A stretch of DNA of 49,481 nt, from the NCBI GenBank assembly GCA_014860575.1, contig JACZJK010000065.1, positions 1-49,481 on the forward strand, written 5' to 3'. The DNA is from Bacteroidales bacterium (GTDB lineage: Bacteria > Bacteroidota > Bacteroidia > Bacteroidales > JAAYJT01). Shown one piece after another: positions 1-6,988 of this stretch (positions are counted from its first letter, which is position 1; each line of letters starts with the position of its first letter). The notes below the pieces were generated by a model. It worked only from the letters and a program-made list of their open reading frames with translations. It was not told the DNA's origin and searched no databases. The position numbers were made by a program, and so were the translations under genes.

Positions 1-1
1 A

Positions 2-106
2 AACGGATGGGGCATCGAGCCCCATACCGTTTTTGCCCAACAGAAATCCGGCTCAACATTACCCATTGTTGAAATAAAAAAGGCTTTGAAAAAGGGAATT
101 TATTAA
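2..106 (+). CDS. C-terminal fragment of an unidentified protein
   Basis: An open frame enters from the left edge and reads 34 codons to a TAA stop at 104-106. The residues end in a basic tail (KKALKKGIY). The fragment is too short for me to name a family. It is likely real because it is open from base 2 and is followed by a non-coding gap before the next gene on the same strand, but the call rests only on the open frame. Confidence 0.5.
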   Translation, partial: NGWGIEPHTVFAQQKSGSTLPIVEIKKALKKGIY

Positions 107-120
107 TCATAAAGTGTAAA

Positions 121-290
121 CAAATTTCAGGACGAGTCAGACTAAGAGAGTTAGAGACTAAGAGAATTAGAGATAAGAAACAGGGACGAAGGGAGGAAGG
201 GAAGAACCCAAACGCCAAACGCCAAACGTCAAACGACGAACTTTGAACTTTGTACCCGGAACTTTGAACTTTGGACGGAACATAAAACAA
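121..290. repeat. Intergenic degenerate word array
   Basis: Several short words follow each other. A GACTAAGAGA/TTAGAGA array lies at about 139-178, an ACGCCAA/ACGTCAA array at about 211-235, and AACTTTG doublets at 239-253 and 261-275. The AACTTTG and ACGCC words recur at 41925-42035. No coding frame or known element explains them. Confidence 0.7.
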
Positions 291-307
291 CCTAAATCAA
301 AAGAAAA

Positions 308-751
308 ATGAGCAAAACAAATTATGTTATTCAACTAAAAAAAGGCCTCAATGATGTGCCTTTTGGAGCAACCGCTGAGGAAGCCCATAAATATTTTGGA
401 GATCCTACCGAAATAGAAATTCTTGAAAAAGATCTTGAAGAAGATCCTGATACAGAACTATGGTATTTCGATGATCAGAGTTTTTCACTCTTTTTTGAGG
501 GCGATCCTGACCTGGTGCTTACCAGCATTGAAATCAACAACCAGGAAGCCACCCTCTTCGGAAAGAAAATCTTTGGCATGAGCGAAGATCAGATCATCGA
601 ACTGATGAAAGACAACGGATTTAGTGAAATGTACACCGAAGACGAAGAATGGGGTGAAAAACTCCTTTCTTTTGAAGATGCGCTCATTGACTTCTATTTT
701 GAAGAAAATAAGCTGGTTACAGTAAACTGGAGCGTTGATTTACCCGAGTAG
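308..751 (+). CDS. Small acidic protein of unknown function
   Basis: This predicts a soluble protein of 147 residues, rich in Asp and Glu (for example EKDLEEDPDTE near residues 40-50), with no signal peptide or membrane segment. The N-terminal stretch KKGLNDVPFG followed by EEAHKYFGDP looks like a small alpha/beta domain of the sort seen in immunity-like or regulatory proteins, but I cannot name a family. It stands alone on the plus strand, with a word-repeat array upstream and the xerC/D gene converging from downstream only 14 bases away. The ATG at 308 is the natural start, because an AAGAAAA tract directly precedes it and no earlier start is open. Confidence 0.75.
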   Translation: MSKTNYVIQLKKGLNDVPFGATAEEAHKYFGDPTEIEILEKDLEEDPDTELWYFDDQSFSLFFEGDPDLVLTSIEINNQEATLFGKKIFGMSEDQIIELMKDNGFSEMYTEDEEWGEKLLSFEDALIDFYFEENKLVTVNWSVDLPE

Positions 752-765
752 GTAAAGAACCGGAT

Positions 766-1674
766 TTATTCTTTCTGCATTCGGGGGTGATATTCCAGGA
801 TCACACTACGTAAATATTGGCGGTCGAGGTGTGTGTAAACCTCGGTTGTGGTTATAGAGGCGTGGCCGAGCATTTCCTGTACCGCGCGAAGATCTGCGCC
901 CCCTTCAACAAGATGGGTGGCGAATGAATGACGGAAAGTATGCGGGCTGATTGCTTTGTGTATGCCGGCAAGCTCCGCATGCTTTTTAATGATGTTGAAG
1001 ATCATCACCCGCGAAAGCTTGCTGCCCCTGTTGCTTATAAAAAGCGTATCCTCTGACCCTTTCCTGATTTTCTGGTTCACACGAACCTGTTTCATGTAGG
1101 TGTTGATCTGTTTGAGTGCAACCCGGCCAATGGGAACCAGCCTTTCCTTGTTGCCTTTCCCGCTGATGCGGGCAAAGCCCTCGTTAAAATAAATATCAGA
1201 AATCTGCATTCCTGTGAGTTCAGATACTCTTAATCCGCATCCATAAAGGGTTTCAAGGATAGCTTTATTTCGTTCGCCCTCCGCTGTGCTCAGATCAATT
1301 GAATCAATAATCTTATTGATTTCAACAACGCTGAGTGTATCAGGTAGTTTGCGGCCAATCCGTGGCATGTCAAGCAATTGGGTCGGATCGTGGCTCACAA
1401 TATTCTCGAGAAGCAGAAATTTGTAATAGCTTCTGATACCGGATATCATCCTGGCCTGTGAGCGGGCGCTCATGCCAGGTTTGCTAATCCAAACAATGAA
1501 TTTGTGCAAATGGTCCTGGGTGATCTCTGCCGGTGTTAGTCCCGGGTACTGGTCTTCAACAAACTTAACCAGTTTGCTAATATCACGCAGATAAGCCGAA
1601 ACGCTGTTTTCTGATAGCGAAAGCTCAACCTGCAGGTAAATGCGAAACCCATTTATGTATGATTGCCAGGCCAT
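766..1674 (-). CDS. Tyrosine recombinase XerC/XerD family
   Basis: The 302-residue length and layout match chromosomal Xer recombinases, which resolve chromosome dimers at dif. An N-terminal SAM-like core-binding domain occupies about residues 1-90 and the catalytic domain about 105-295. The catalytic set is complete: R149 (GCGLRVSEL), K173, H245 and R248 (HTFRHSFATH), H271 (LGHASITTTEVY) and the nucleophile Y280. I cannot separate XerC from XerD by eye, and most Bacteroidetes carry both. There is no adjacent mobile cargo, so a housekeeping role is more likely than a phage integrase. Confidence 0.9.
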   Translation of the reverse strand: MAWQSYINGFRIYLQVELSLSENSVSAYLRDISKLVKFVEDQYPGLTPAEITQDHLHKFIVWISKPGMSARSQARMISGIRSYYKFLLLENIVSHDPTQLLDMPRIGRKLPDTLSVVEINKIIDSIDLSTAEGERNKAILETLYGCGLRVSELTGMQISDIYFNEGFARISGKGNKERLVPIGRVALKQINTYMKQVRVNQKIRKGSEDTLFISNRGSKLSRVMIFNIIKKHAELAGIHKAISPHTFRHSFATHLVEGGADLRAVQEMLGHASITTTEVYTHLDRQYLRSVILEYHPRMQKE

Positions 1675-1797
1675 TAATTTCTCAATTCAATATTACCAGA
1701 AAGTGTAAAATTATACATTTGCAAACGTTAACGTAAGAATAAAAACAGCCTTTATTTGGTTCATGGCTTCATTACTATAATTTATTTGAATTCAAAT

Positions 1798-1827
1798 TTG
1801 TTTATATCGTTGAAATCACTAATTTTG
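1798..1827 (+). promoter_or_regulatory. Bacteroidetes-type promoter for rpmG cluster
   Basis: TTG at 1798-1800, exactly 19 bases, then TAATTTTG at 1820-1827. This matches the TTG-N19-TAnnTTTG promoter consensus known for Bacteroides. It lies about 30 bases before the rpmG start, which is preceded by a GAGGAG ribosome-binding sequence. Confidence 0.75.
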
Positions 1828-1857
1828 CAGCCCTTAAAACATAGAGGAGTTTAAACA

Positions 1858-2046
1858 ATGGCAAAGAAGAGTAAAGAAGCTCGCATACAGGTGATTATGG
1901 AATGTACAGAGCACAAAACAAGTGGCTTACCAGGCACTTCACGCTACATTTCTACCAAGAATAAGAAGAATACACCTGAACGATTGGAGTTGAAAAAGTA
2001 CAATCCAATCATGAAAAAAATGACAATACACAAAGAAATTAAATAA
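1858..2046 (+). CDS. rpmG: 50S ribosomal protein L33
   Basis: This is a 62-residue basic protein with the L33 signature: [12 protein letters not shown] near the N-terminus, then [23 protein letters not shown] and a Lys-rich tail. L33 is a small protein of the large ribosomal subunit near the E site. Only one cysteine (C15) is retained, so the zinc-free form of L33 is suggested. It opens a plus-strand cluster with the DUF4295 gene 8 bases downstream, then ftsY and rimO. The L28 gene (rpmB), which usually sits just upstream in Bacteroidetes, is absent here: the gap back to the recombinase holds only a promoter. Confidence 0.97.
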   Translation: MAKKSKEARIQVIMECTEHKTSGLPGTSRYISTKNKKNTPERLELKKYNPIMKKMTIHKEIK

Positions 2047-2054
2047 GATAAGTC

Positions 2055-2210
2055 ATGGCAAAGAAAGTTGTTGCAACCCTTAGAACCGCTACGGGTAAAG
2101 ATTTTGCTAAGGTAATCCGCACAGTGAGATCGCCAAAAACAGGCGCTTACGTGTTTAAAGAAACCATCCTTCCCAACGATCAGGTAAAGGACTTTTTAGC
2201 AAAGAAATAA
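2055..2210 (+). CDS. DUF4295 family small basic protein
   Basis: This is a 51-residue basic protein that begins MAKKVVATLRTATGKDFAKV and ends FLAKK. It matches the DUF4295 family, which in Bacteroidetes lies between the L33 gene and ftsY. Its size, charge and constant position next to a ribosomal protein gene suggest a role at the ribosome, but no function has been shown to my knowledge. It starts 8 bases after rpmG and is followed by a factor-independent terminator before ftsY, so rpmG and this gene are probably one short transcript. Confidence 0.88.
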   Translation: MAKKVVATLRTATGKDFAKVIRTVRSPKTGAYVFKETILPNDQVKDFLAKK

Positions 2211-2234
2211 TGCGGGTTCACTCCTGTAAAGGAC

Positions 2235-2267
2235 AGCTCTTTTCCATTCAGAGAAGGGCTTTTTTTA
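2235..2267 (+). terminator. Rho-independent terminator after DUF4295 gene
   Basis: AGCTCTTTTC (2235-2244) pairs over a 6-base loop with GAGAAGGGCT (2251-2260), 10 pairs including three G-U, followed by a run of seven T. ftsY begins 50 bases later and so may have readthrough or its own promoter. Confidence 0.8.
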
Positions 2268-2318
2268 TTTGGGAACCAATGCTTTCGCAAGAAATTATCA
2301 TCAACAAAAACTGCAATC

Positions 2319-3275
2319 ATGGGACTGTTTTCATTTCTTTCGCGCGATAAGAAAGAGCAACTTGATAAAGGCCTGGAGAAAACCAAGACCAACGTTTTTG
2401 GAAAATTATCACGGGCCATTGCCGGCCGCTCAAAAGTTGACGATAGTTTTTTAGATGAATTGGAAGAAATTTTGGTTACCTCCGATGTTGGGGTAGAAAC
2501 CACGCTCAAAATCATCAACAGGTTGGAAGCAAGGGTTTCGCGCGATAAGTTCCTGAATGCAGGTGAACTTCATGAAATTTTGCGCGAAGAAATAACTGCC
2601 TTGCTTGAAGAAGGCAACAATACCCAGGAAGTTCGCTTTGACTTTGACCCAAGGTCCGAACCCTATGTGATCATGGTTGTTGGCGTTAATGGAGTAGGCA
2701 AAACCACTACAATTGGCAAGCTTGCCTATCATTTCAAACTTGCAGGAAAATCGGTGTTGCTTGGCGCGGCTGACACTTTTCGCGCTGCCGCCATCAGCCA
2801 GTTGCAGGTATGGGCGGGGAGAGTTGGTGTTCCTATTGTGAACCATCAAATGGGTTCAGACCCTGCTGCCGTTGCTTTTGAAACATTGCAGGTAGCGAAG
2901 AAAAACAAGCACGATGTGGTCATTATTGATACTGCAGGCCGGCTTCACAATAAAGTCAACCTGATGAATGAACTCAGCAAGATAAAACGGGTCATGCAAA
3001 AAGTGGTTGCCGATGCACCGCACGAGGTATTGCTCATTCTTGATGCTTCAACCGGTCAAAATGCAATTGAGCAGGCAAAACAGTTTACTGCGGCAACTGA
3101 AGTCACCGCCCTTGCGCTCACAAAGCTGGATGGAACAGCCAAAGGTGGCGTTGTGATTGGCATTTCCGATCAACTGAAAATTCCTGTAAAATACATTGGG
3201 GTAGGAGAGAAGCTTGAACACCTGCAGATTTTCAACCGTCGTGCTTTTGTTGATTCATTGTTTGAAAAAACCTGA
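2319..3275 (+). CDS. ftsY: Signal recognition particle receptor FtsY
   Basis: This 318-residue GTPase is the membrane-associated SRP receptor, which docks ribosome-nascent chain complexes at the Sec translocon. An N domain of helices (about 1-105) precedes the G domain. P-loop GVNGVGKTTT lies at 122-131, followed by DTFRAAAISQL, the DTAGR box and TKLDGTAKGG near the C-terminus. It has no long acidic A domain, as is usual for compact FtsY proteins. The start is the ATG at 2319 (MGLFSFLSRD), whose amphipathic opening fits the membrane-targeting helix. rimO follows after 32 bases and is probably co-transcribed. Confidence 0.97.
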   Translation: MGLFSFLSRDKKEQLDKGLEKTKTNVFGKLSRAIAGRSKVDDSFLDELEEILVTSDVGVETTLKIINRLEARVSRDKFLNAGELHEILREEITALLEEGNNTQEVRFDFDPRSEPYVIMVVGVNGVGKTTTIGKLAYHFKLAGKSVLLGAADTFRAAAISQLQVWAGRVGVPIVNHQMGSDPAAVAFETLQVAKKNKHDVVIIDTAGRLHNKVNLMNELSKIKRVMQKVVADAPHEVLLILDASTGQNAIEQAKQFTAATEVTALALTKLDGTAKGGVVIGISDQLKIPVKYIGVGEKLEHLQIFNRRAFVDSLFEKT

Positions 3276-3307
3276 GCGGATTAAAATCCGATATCAATCC
3301 TGAGCTG

Positions 3308-4621
3308 ATGGCCGATAAATCCCGAACTCATCTTCCCATTGTTAATGTTATCACGCTGGGCTGTCCCAAAAACCTGGTGGACTCTGAAAAGCTCATGGGG
3401 AAATTGAAGGTTTCCGGCATAAATGTAAGTCATGGGTTTTCGCGAAATTCCGATATTCTCATTATCAATACCTGCGGTTTTATTCAGGATGCCAAAGAGG
3501 AATCTATTGAAGCGATCCTGCAGGCGGTTCAGCAGAAAAAAAATGGAAAAGTTGCCAGGGTTGTTGTGATGGGTTGTCTTTCCGAACGCTATATGGCCGA
3601 GCTGAAAGTTGAGATTCCTGAGGTTGACCATTTTTATGGCGTCAACGACCTTGAAAAGATACTGGAAGACCTGAATGTTTCTGCCAGGCACGAGCTGTAT
3701 AACGAACGAATGCTTACTACTCCGCCGCATTACGCGTATTTGAAAATTGCTGAAGGCTGCGATCGTACCTGTTCTTTCTGTGCGATCCCACTCATCCGTG
3801 GAAAAAATATTTCGCTGCCGCTTGAAAACTTGCTTGAAGAAACCCGGGCACTTGCAGCAAAAGGAGTGAAAGAACTGATTTTGGTTGCCCAGGATCTGAC
3901 CTGGTACGGCCTCGATTTATATAAGAAACGCATGCTAGCGGCTTTGCTCGAAAAGCTTGTCGAAATTGATGGCATTGAATGGATCAGGTTGCATTATGCC
4001 TATCCTGCCGCTTTCCCAATGGATGTATTGGACGTAATGGCCGCCCAGCCCAAGATTTGCAAATACCTCGATATACCTTTCCAGCACATCAGCAGCGATT
4101 TGCTGGCGTCAATGCGACGTGGCATCAACAAAGAAGAGACTTACAGGCTGATTGATGTTATTCGTAGAAAGGTTCCGGGAATTACCTTACGAACCTCACT
4201 GATGGTGGGCTATCCAGGCGAAACACAAGAGCATTTTGAAGAATTGAAGGAGTTTATCGGCACTGTCCGATTTGAGCGCATGGGGGTTTTTACCTACTCC
4301 GAAGAAGAAGGAACTCGGGCTGCATCATTGGCTGACGAAATCCCAAAGTCAGTAAAGGATGAACGCGCAGCAGAATTAATGGAATTACAGCAGCAAATAT
4401 CTGAAGAACTTAATCTTGCCAAAGTTGGCAAAACCTTGAAAACAATTATCGAAGGCAAAGAAGGTGATTATTATGTTGGGCGAACCGAATATGATTCACC
4501 GGGAATTGATAATGAGGTTCTGATTCCAGTAGCAGAGAAAAGCCTGAAGACTGGCGAATTCTATAATATCCGGATTCTGAAAGCCGATGCGTTTGATGTT
4601 TATGGGTCAGTGATAGATTGA
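3308..4621 (+). CDS. rimO: Ribosomal protein S12 methylthiotransferase RimO
   Basis: RimO is a radical SAM enzyme that methylthiolates the conserved aspartate of ribosomal protein S12. The 437 residues show the N-terminal UPF0004 domain with three cluster cysteines (C19 in TLGCPKN, C56 in NTCGFI, C90 in MGCLSERY). The radical SAM motif GCDRTCSFCAIP (C151, C155, C158) and a C-terminal TRAM domain (about 370-437) follow. The TLGCPKN and CGFIQDAKEESIEAI motifs favour RimO over its tRNA-modifying relative MiaB. It sits downstream of ftsY, consistent with the cluster's ribosomal theme. Confidence 0.96.
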   Translation: MADKSRTHLPIVNVITLGCPKNLVDSEKLMGKLKVSGINVSHGFSRNSDILIINTCGFIQDAKEESIEAILQAVQQKKNGKVARVVVMGCLSERYMAELKVEIPEVDHFYGVNDLEKILEDLNVSARHELYNERMLTTPPHYAYLKIAEGCDRTCSFCAIPLIRGKNISLPLENLLEETRALAAKGVKELILVAQDLTWYGLDLYKKRMLAALLEKLVEIDGIEWIRLHYAYPAAFPMDVLDVMAAQPKICKYLDIPFQHISSDLLASMRRGINKEETYRLIDVIRRKVPGITLRTSLMVGYPGETQEHFEELKEFIGTVRFERMGVFTYSEEEGTRAASLADEIPKSVKDERAAELMELQQQISEELNLAKVGKTLKTIIEGKEGDYYVGRTEYDSPGIDNEVLIPVAEKSLKTGEFYNIRILKADAFDVYGSVID

Positions 4622-4654
4622 AGCTTGTGCTCCGAAAAGTCCTTGATGAATTTC

Positions 4655-4760
4655 TTAACACATAGTCACATAGATCACATAGTTTTTTTTAATTATCAAA
4701 CAGTCAGTTTTTAAACTATGTGATTTCTATGTGTCTATGAATCTATGTGGTTCAAAACAA
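4655..4760. repeat. Inverted CACATAG word repeat
   Basis: A left arm (about 4658-4690) carries repeated CACATAG words and a right arm (about 4711-4755) carries the complementary CTATGTG words. The arms enclose an AT-rich centre containing a run of T, so a long imperfect hairpin is possible on either strand. It lies in the 221-base gap after rimO and could serve as its terminator, though it is not a canonical one. Confidence 0.6.
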
Positions 4761-4860
4761 CTTTTTGGAGTGGCTCAAACCTTTCAAATTCAGAATTACC
4801 AATTACTGGTTCATTACTCAGGTTTTTAACTAATTCCTACTTTTGATTCCTGAATCTATA

Positions 4861-5379
4861 ATGGATTACGTTCAAACTAATTCCAAGTACATGACTTCTA
4901 AGACTATCCTGAACCCGTTCTCAAAAAGCGAAAACTACAATTGTTTCGGCTGTTCTCCCCGCAATCCCATCGGTTTACAACTTGTATTCCAGGAGGATGG
5001 TGATTGGATCACTGCCGAATGGACTCCCAATCGTGATCATGAAGGCTGGTTCAATGTAGTGCATGGTGGTATTCAAACGGCATTGCTTGACGAACTTGGA
5101 AGCTGGGTAGTTTTTGTGAAAATGGGAACCGCAGGCGTTACCTCAAAGCTTGAGATAAAGTTTCTGAAACCGGTACATGTTGACCACGGCAAGATCAAGA
5201 TCAAGGGTCGTATCATTGAAACACGCCGGAACATTGTCATCATAGAAGCATTGCTTTACAATGGCAATGGAGAATTATGTGCCGAATCAGTGATGCATTA
5301 TTTTGCGTTCTCACATGAAAAAGCCAGGCAGTTGATGATGTTTCCCGGCCGGGAAGCGTTTTATGAAAATGGAGTATGA
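4861..5379 (+). CDS. PaaI/hotdog-fold thioesterase family protein
   Basis: This is a single hotdog-fold protein of 172 residues, probably an acyl-CoA or acyl thioester hydrolase. The central helix carries the family motif NVVHGGIQTALLDELG, with the HGG turn, and is followed by the hotdog strands KLEIKFLKPVHV. An N-terminal CFGCSPRNPIGLQL segment is typical of the 4HBT/PaaI subgroup. An upstream TTG at 4843 could add six residues, but I prefer the ATG at 4861. The gene is monocistronic: the neighbour downstream is convergent. The substrate cannot be told. Confidence 0.85.
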   Translation: MDYVQTNSKYMTSKTILNPFSKSENYNCFGCSPRNPIGLQLVFQEDGDWITAEWTPNRDHEGWFNVVHGGIQTALLDELGSWVVFVKMGTAGVTSKLEIKFLKPVHVDHGKIKIKGRIIETRRNIVIIEALLYNGNGELCAESVMHYFAFSHEKARQLMMFPGREAFYENGV

Positions 5380-5383
5380 TTCA

Positions 5384-5470
5384 AAATTCCAAACTCCAGA
5401 TTCAATATACTCAGTCTCAATGATTAAAATCCGCACAATCTTGAATCTTAAATTTGAAATCTTGAATTGC
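5384..5470. repeat. AT-rich word array between convergent genes
   Basis: The gap between the thioesterase and the KamA-like gene holds repeated variants of ATTCAAAATTCCAAA and ATCTTGAATCTTAAATTTG. Close variants occur at 26043-26085, 33095-33128 and 43799-43850. Confidence 0.6.
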
Positions 5471-6856
5471 TTAGTCTTCCTCCTGATAGTGTAAAGCCTC
5501 AGTTTTCGCACCTACCATCGCTTCATAATCAGCTTGCCAGAAGAATTTCTCTTCGCCGAAAGCCGGCTTAAGATCATCAAGCCAAACAGCATCAGGATCA
5601 TACTTTGCAAAAAACGGAACCCTTACCCATTCCGGGTTGCGGCCTTGCAGGAATTGCAGCACATAAACCTTTTCACCACGAATCTCTGCTACACCCAGGA
5701 TATGGATTTTGCCTGGTGAGGCTGACATACTCGGCCCCCGAACGGTTCGGGAAACACCGCTAACCCGCATATAGGCATTGCGGTAAATATGGTATGCCCG
5801 CTCCAGACCAACGCTGAAATAGTGTTGTGCCCCCGTATCTCGTGCGAGGAACATATAATAAGGTATGCATCCAAGTTTTGCCTGTATACGCCACATTTTC
5901 AGCCAGACTTTATAATCATCATTGATATGCCTGAGCAATGGCGACTGGGTTCGGATTTCCACATTCACATCCCTCAGGTTTTTAATAGCTTTTCTAACAG
6001 CTTTTGTCTCAAGCTCAGTATAGTGGTTGAAATGCGCCATGAGCGCGATGTGGCGCCCTGATCTGGCAACCTTCTCAAAAAGATTGATTAGAGCGGGAGT
6101 ATCTTTGTCATTGATGAATTTGTAAGGCCAATAAGCTAGCGCTTTTGTGCCAATACGGATTGTATGCAAATTTTCGAGTTCGGGAACCAACAATGGTTCA
6201 ATATAACTCTCCAGCAGTTTGGCGCTCATTACCATAGGATCGCCACCGGTGAAAAGAATATTGGTAGCTTCAGGTTTGGACTTCATATAACGCACCAAAA
6301 GATCGGCCTCTTTTGAAGCAAACTTCATATCATCCATGCCAACAAACTGTGGCCAGCGAAAGCAAAATGTGCAATAAGCATGGCAGGTTTGACCCTGGCT
6401 AGGAAAAAACAGCGCAGTTTCGCGGTACTTATGCTGCATGCCATGAAGTTTCACACCATCAAGTTCCGGAACATTAAGGTCAAGCTGTCCGGCTGGATGC
6501 GGATTTAACTCCATCCTGATTTCGTTTGCAACTTTAGCGATTTCTTGTTTATCCGAACCGCTTTTTATCAAATCAGCCATCTTGTTGAAGTGATGTGGCT
6601 GCAGCATTTCCTTTTGCGGAAATGTAAGAATGAACATTGGATCGTTGGGAACATTCTCCCAGTTAATTAATTCATTTACAACGTATGAATTGCTTTTAAA
6701 TGGCAGCACATTCGCTACAACTTCTATATCAAACATCTGCTCTTCTGATAGCTTTGCGATTTGTGGGATCTGTCTGTAATTGTGAAGTGTAAAGGCTTTG
6801 TACTCACTGGTTTTATAGTGGTTGTTGCTGTTCCGGTTTGAAGTAACTTCGTACAT
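5471..6856 (-). CDS. KamA-family (lysine 2,3-aminomutase-like) radical SAM protein
   Basis: This 461-residue protein belongs to the aminomutase group of radical SAM, PLP-dependent enzymes. The radical SAM motif is C158, C162 and C165 (CHAYCTFC), followed by the GGDP motif near residue 205. The lysine in SASPGKIHI (K383) sits where the PLP lysine of lysine 2,3-aminomutase is expected. Usual KamA proteins are near 410-420 residues; the extra length here is spread over the N-terminal part and the tail. The FRWPQF segment after the cluster and the YMFLARDTGAQHYF segment differ from my memory of true KamA, so the substrate may be another amino acid. No lysine-fermentation genes are nearby. Confidence 0.82.
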   Translation of the reverse strand: MYEVTSNRNSNNHYKTSEYKAFTLHNYRQIPQIAKLSEEQMFDIEVVANVLPFKSNSYVVNELINWENVPNDPMFILTFPQKEMLQPHHFNKMADLIKSGSDKQEIAKVANEIRMELNPHPAGQLDLNVPELDGVKLHGMQHKYRETALFFPSQGQTCHAYCTFCFRWPQFVGMDDMKFASKEADLLVRYMKSKPEATNILFTGGDPMVMSAKLLESYIEPLLVPELENLHTIRIGTKALAYWPYKFINDKDTPALINLFEKVARSGRHIALMAHFNHYTELETKAVRKAIKNLRDVNVEIRTQSPLLRHINDDYKVWLKMWRIQAKLGCIPYYMFLARDTGAQHYFSVGLERAYHIYRNAYMRVSGVSRTVRGPSMSASPGKIHILGVAEIRGEKVYVLQFLQGRNPEWVRVPFFAKYDPDAVWLDDLKPAFGEEKFFWQADYEAMVGAKTEALHYQEED

Positions 6857-6923
6857 AATAATTGGTATTATCCTATAAGAGTTTGATTAATAGCAATTTA
6901 ATTCGATTTTAGTCAAATCCTTG

Positions 6924-6954
6924 CAAAGATAAGTATAATGGATGTAAAAGACAA
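6924..6954 (-). promoter_or_regulatory. Candidate promoter for the KamA-like gene
   Basis: On the minus strand TTG (6954-6952), 20 bases, then TATCTTTG (6931-6924), followed about 68 bases later by the ATG at 6856. It fits the Bacteroidetes TTG-N19/20-TAnnTTTG form. Confidence 0.6.
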
Positions 6955-6988
6955 GCCGTACAATCGGCGATATTACATTTATCGTAGA

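Noticed and set aside
121-290. CRISPR array
   Set aside because: Words are 7-15 bases, adjacent without regular unique spacers, and vary from copy to copy.
1714-1721. TACATTTG box as a second plus-strand promoter before rpmG
   Set aside because: It matches the -7 form but has no TTG at 19-20 bases and is farther from rpmG than the well-formed promoter at 1798-1827.
2180-2518. A minus-strand frame of 112 codons over the DUF4295 terminator and ftsY start
   Set aside because: It overlaps the terminator and the real ftsY start and contains no recognisable motif.
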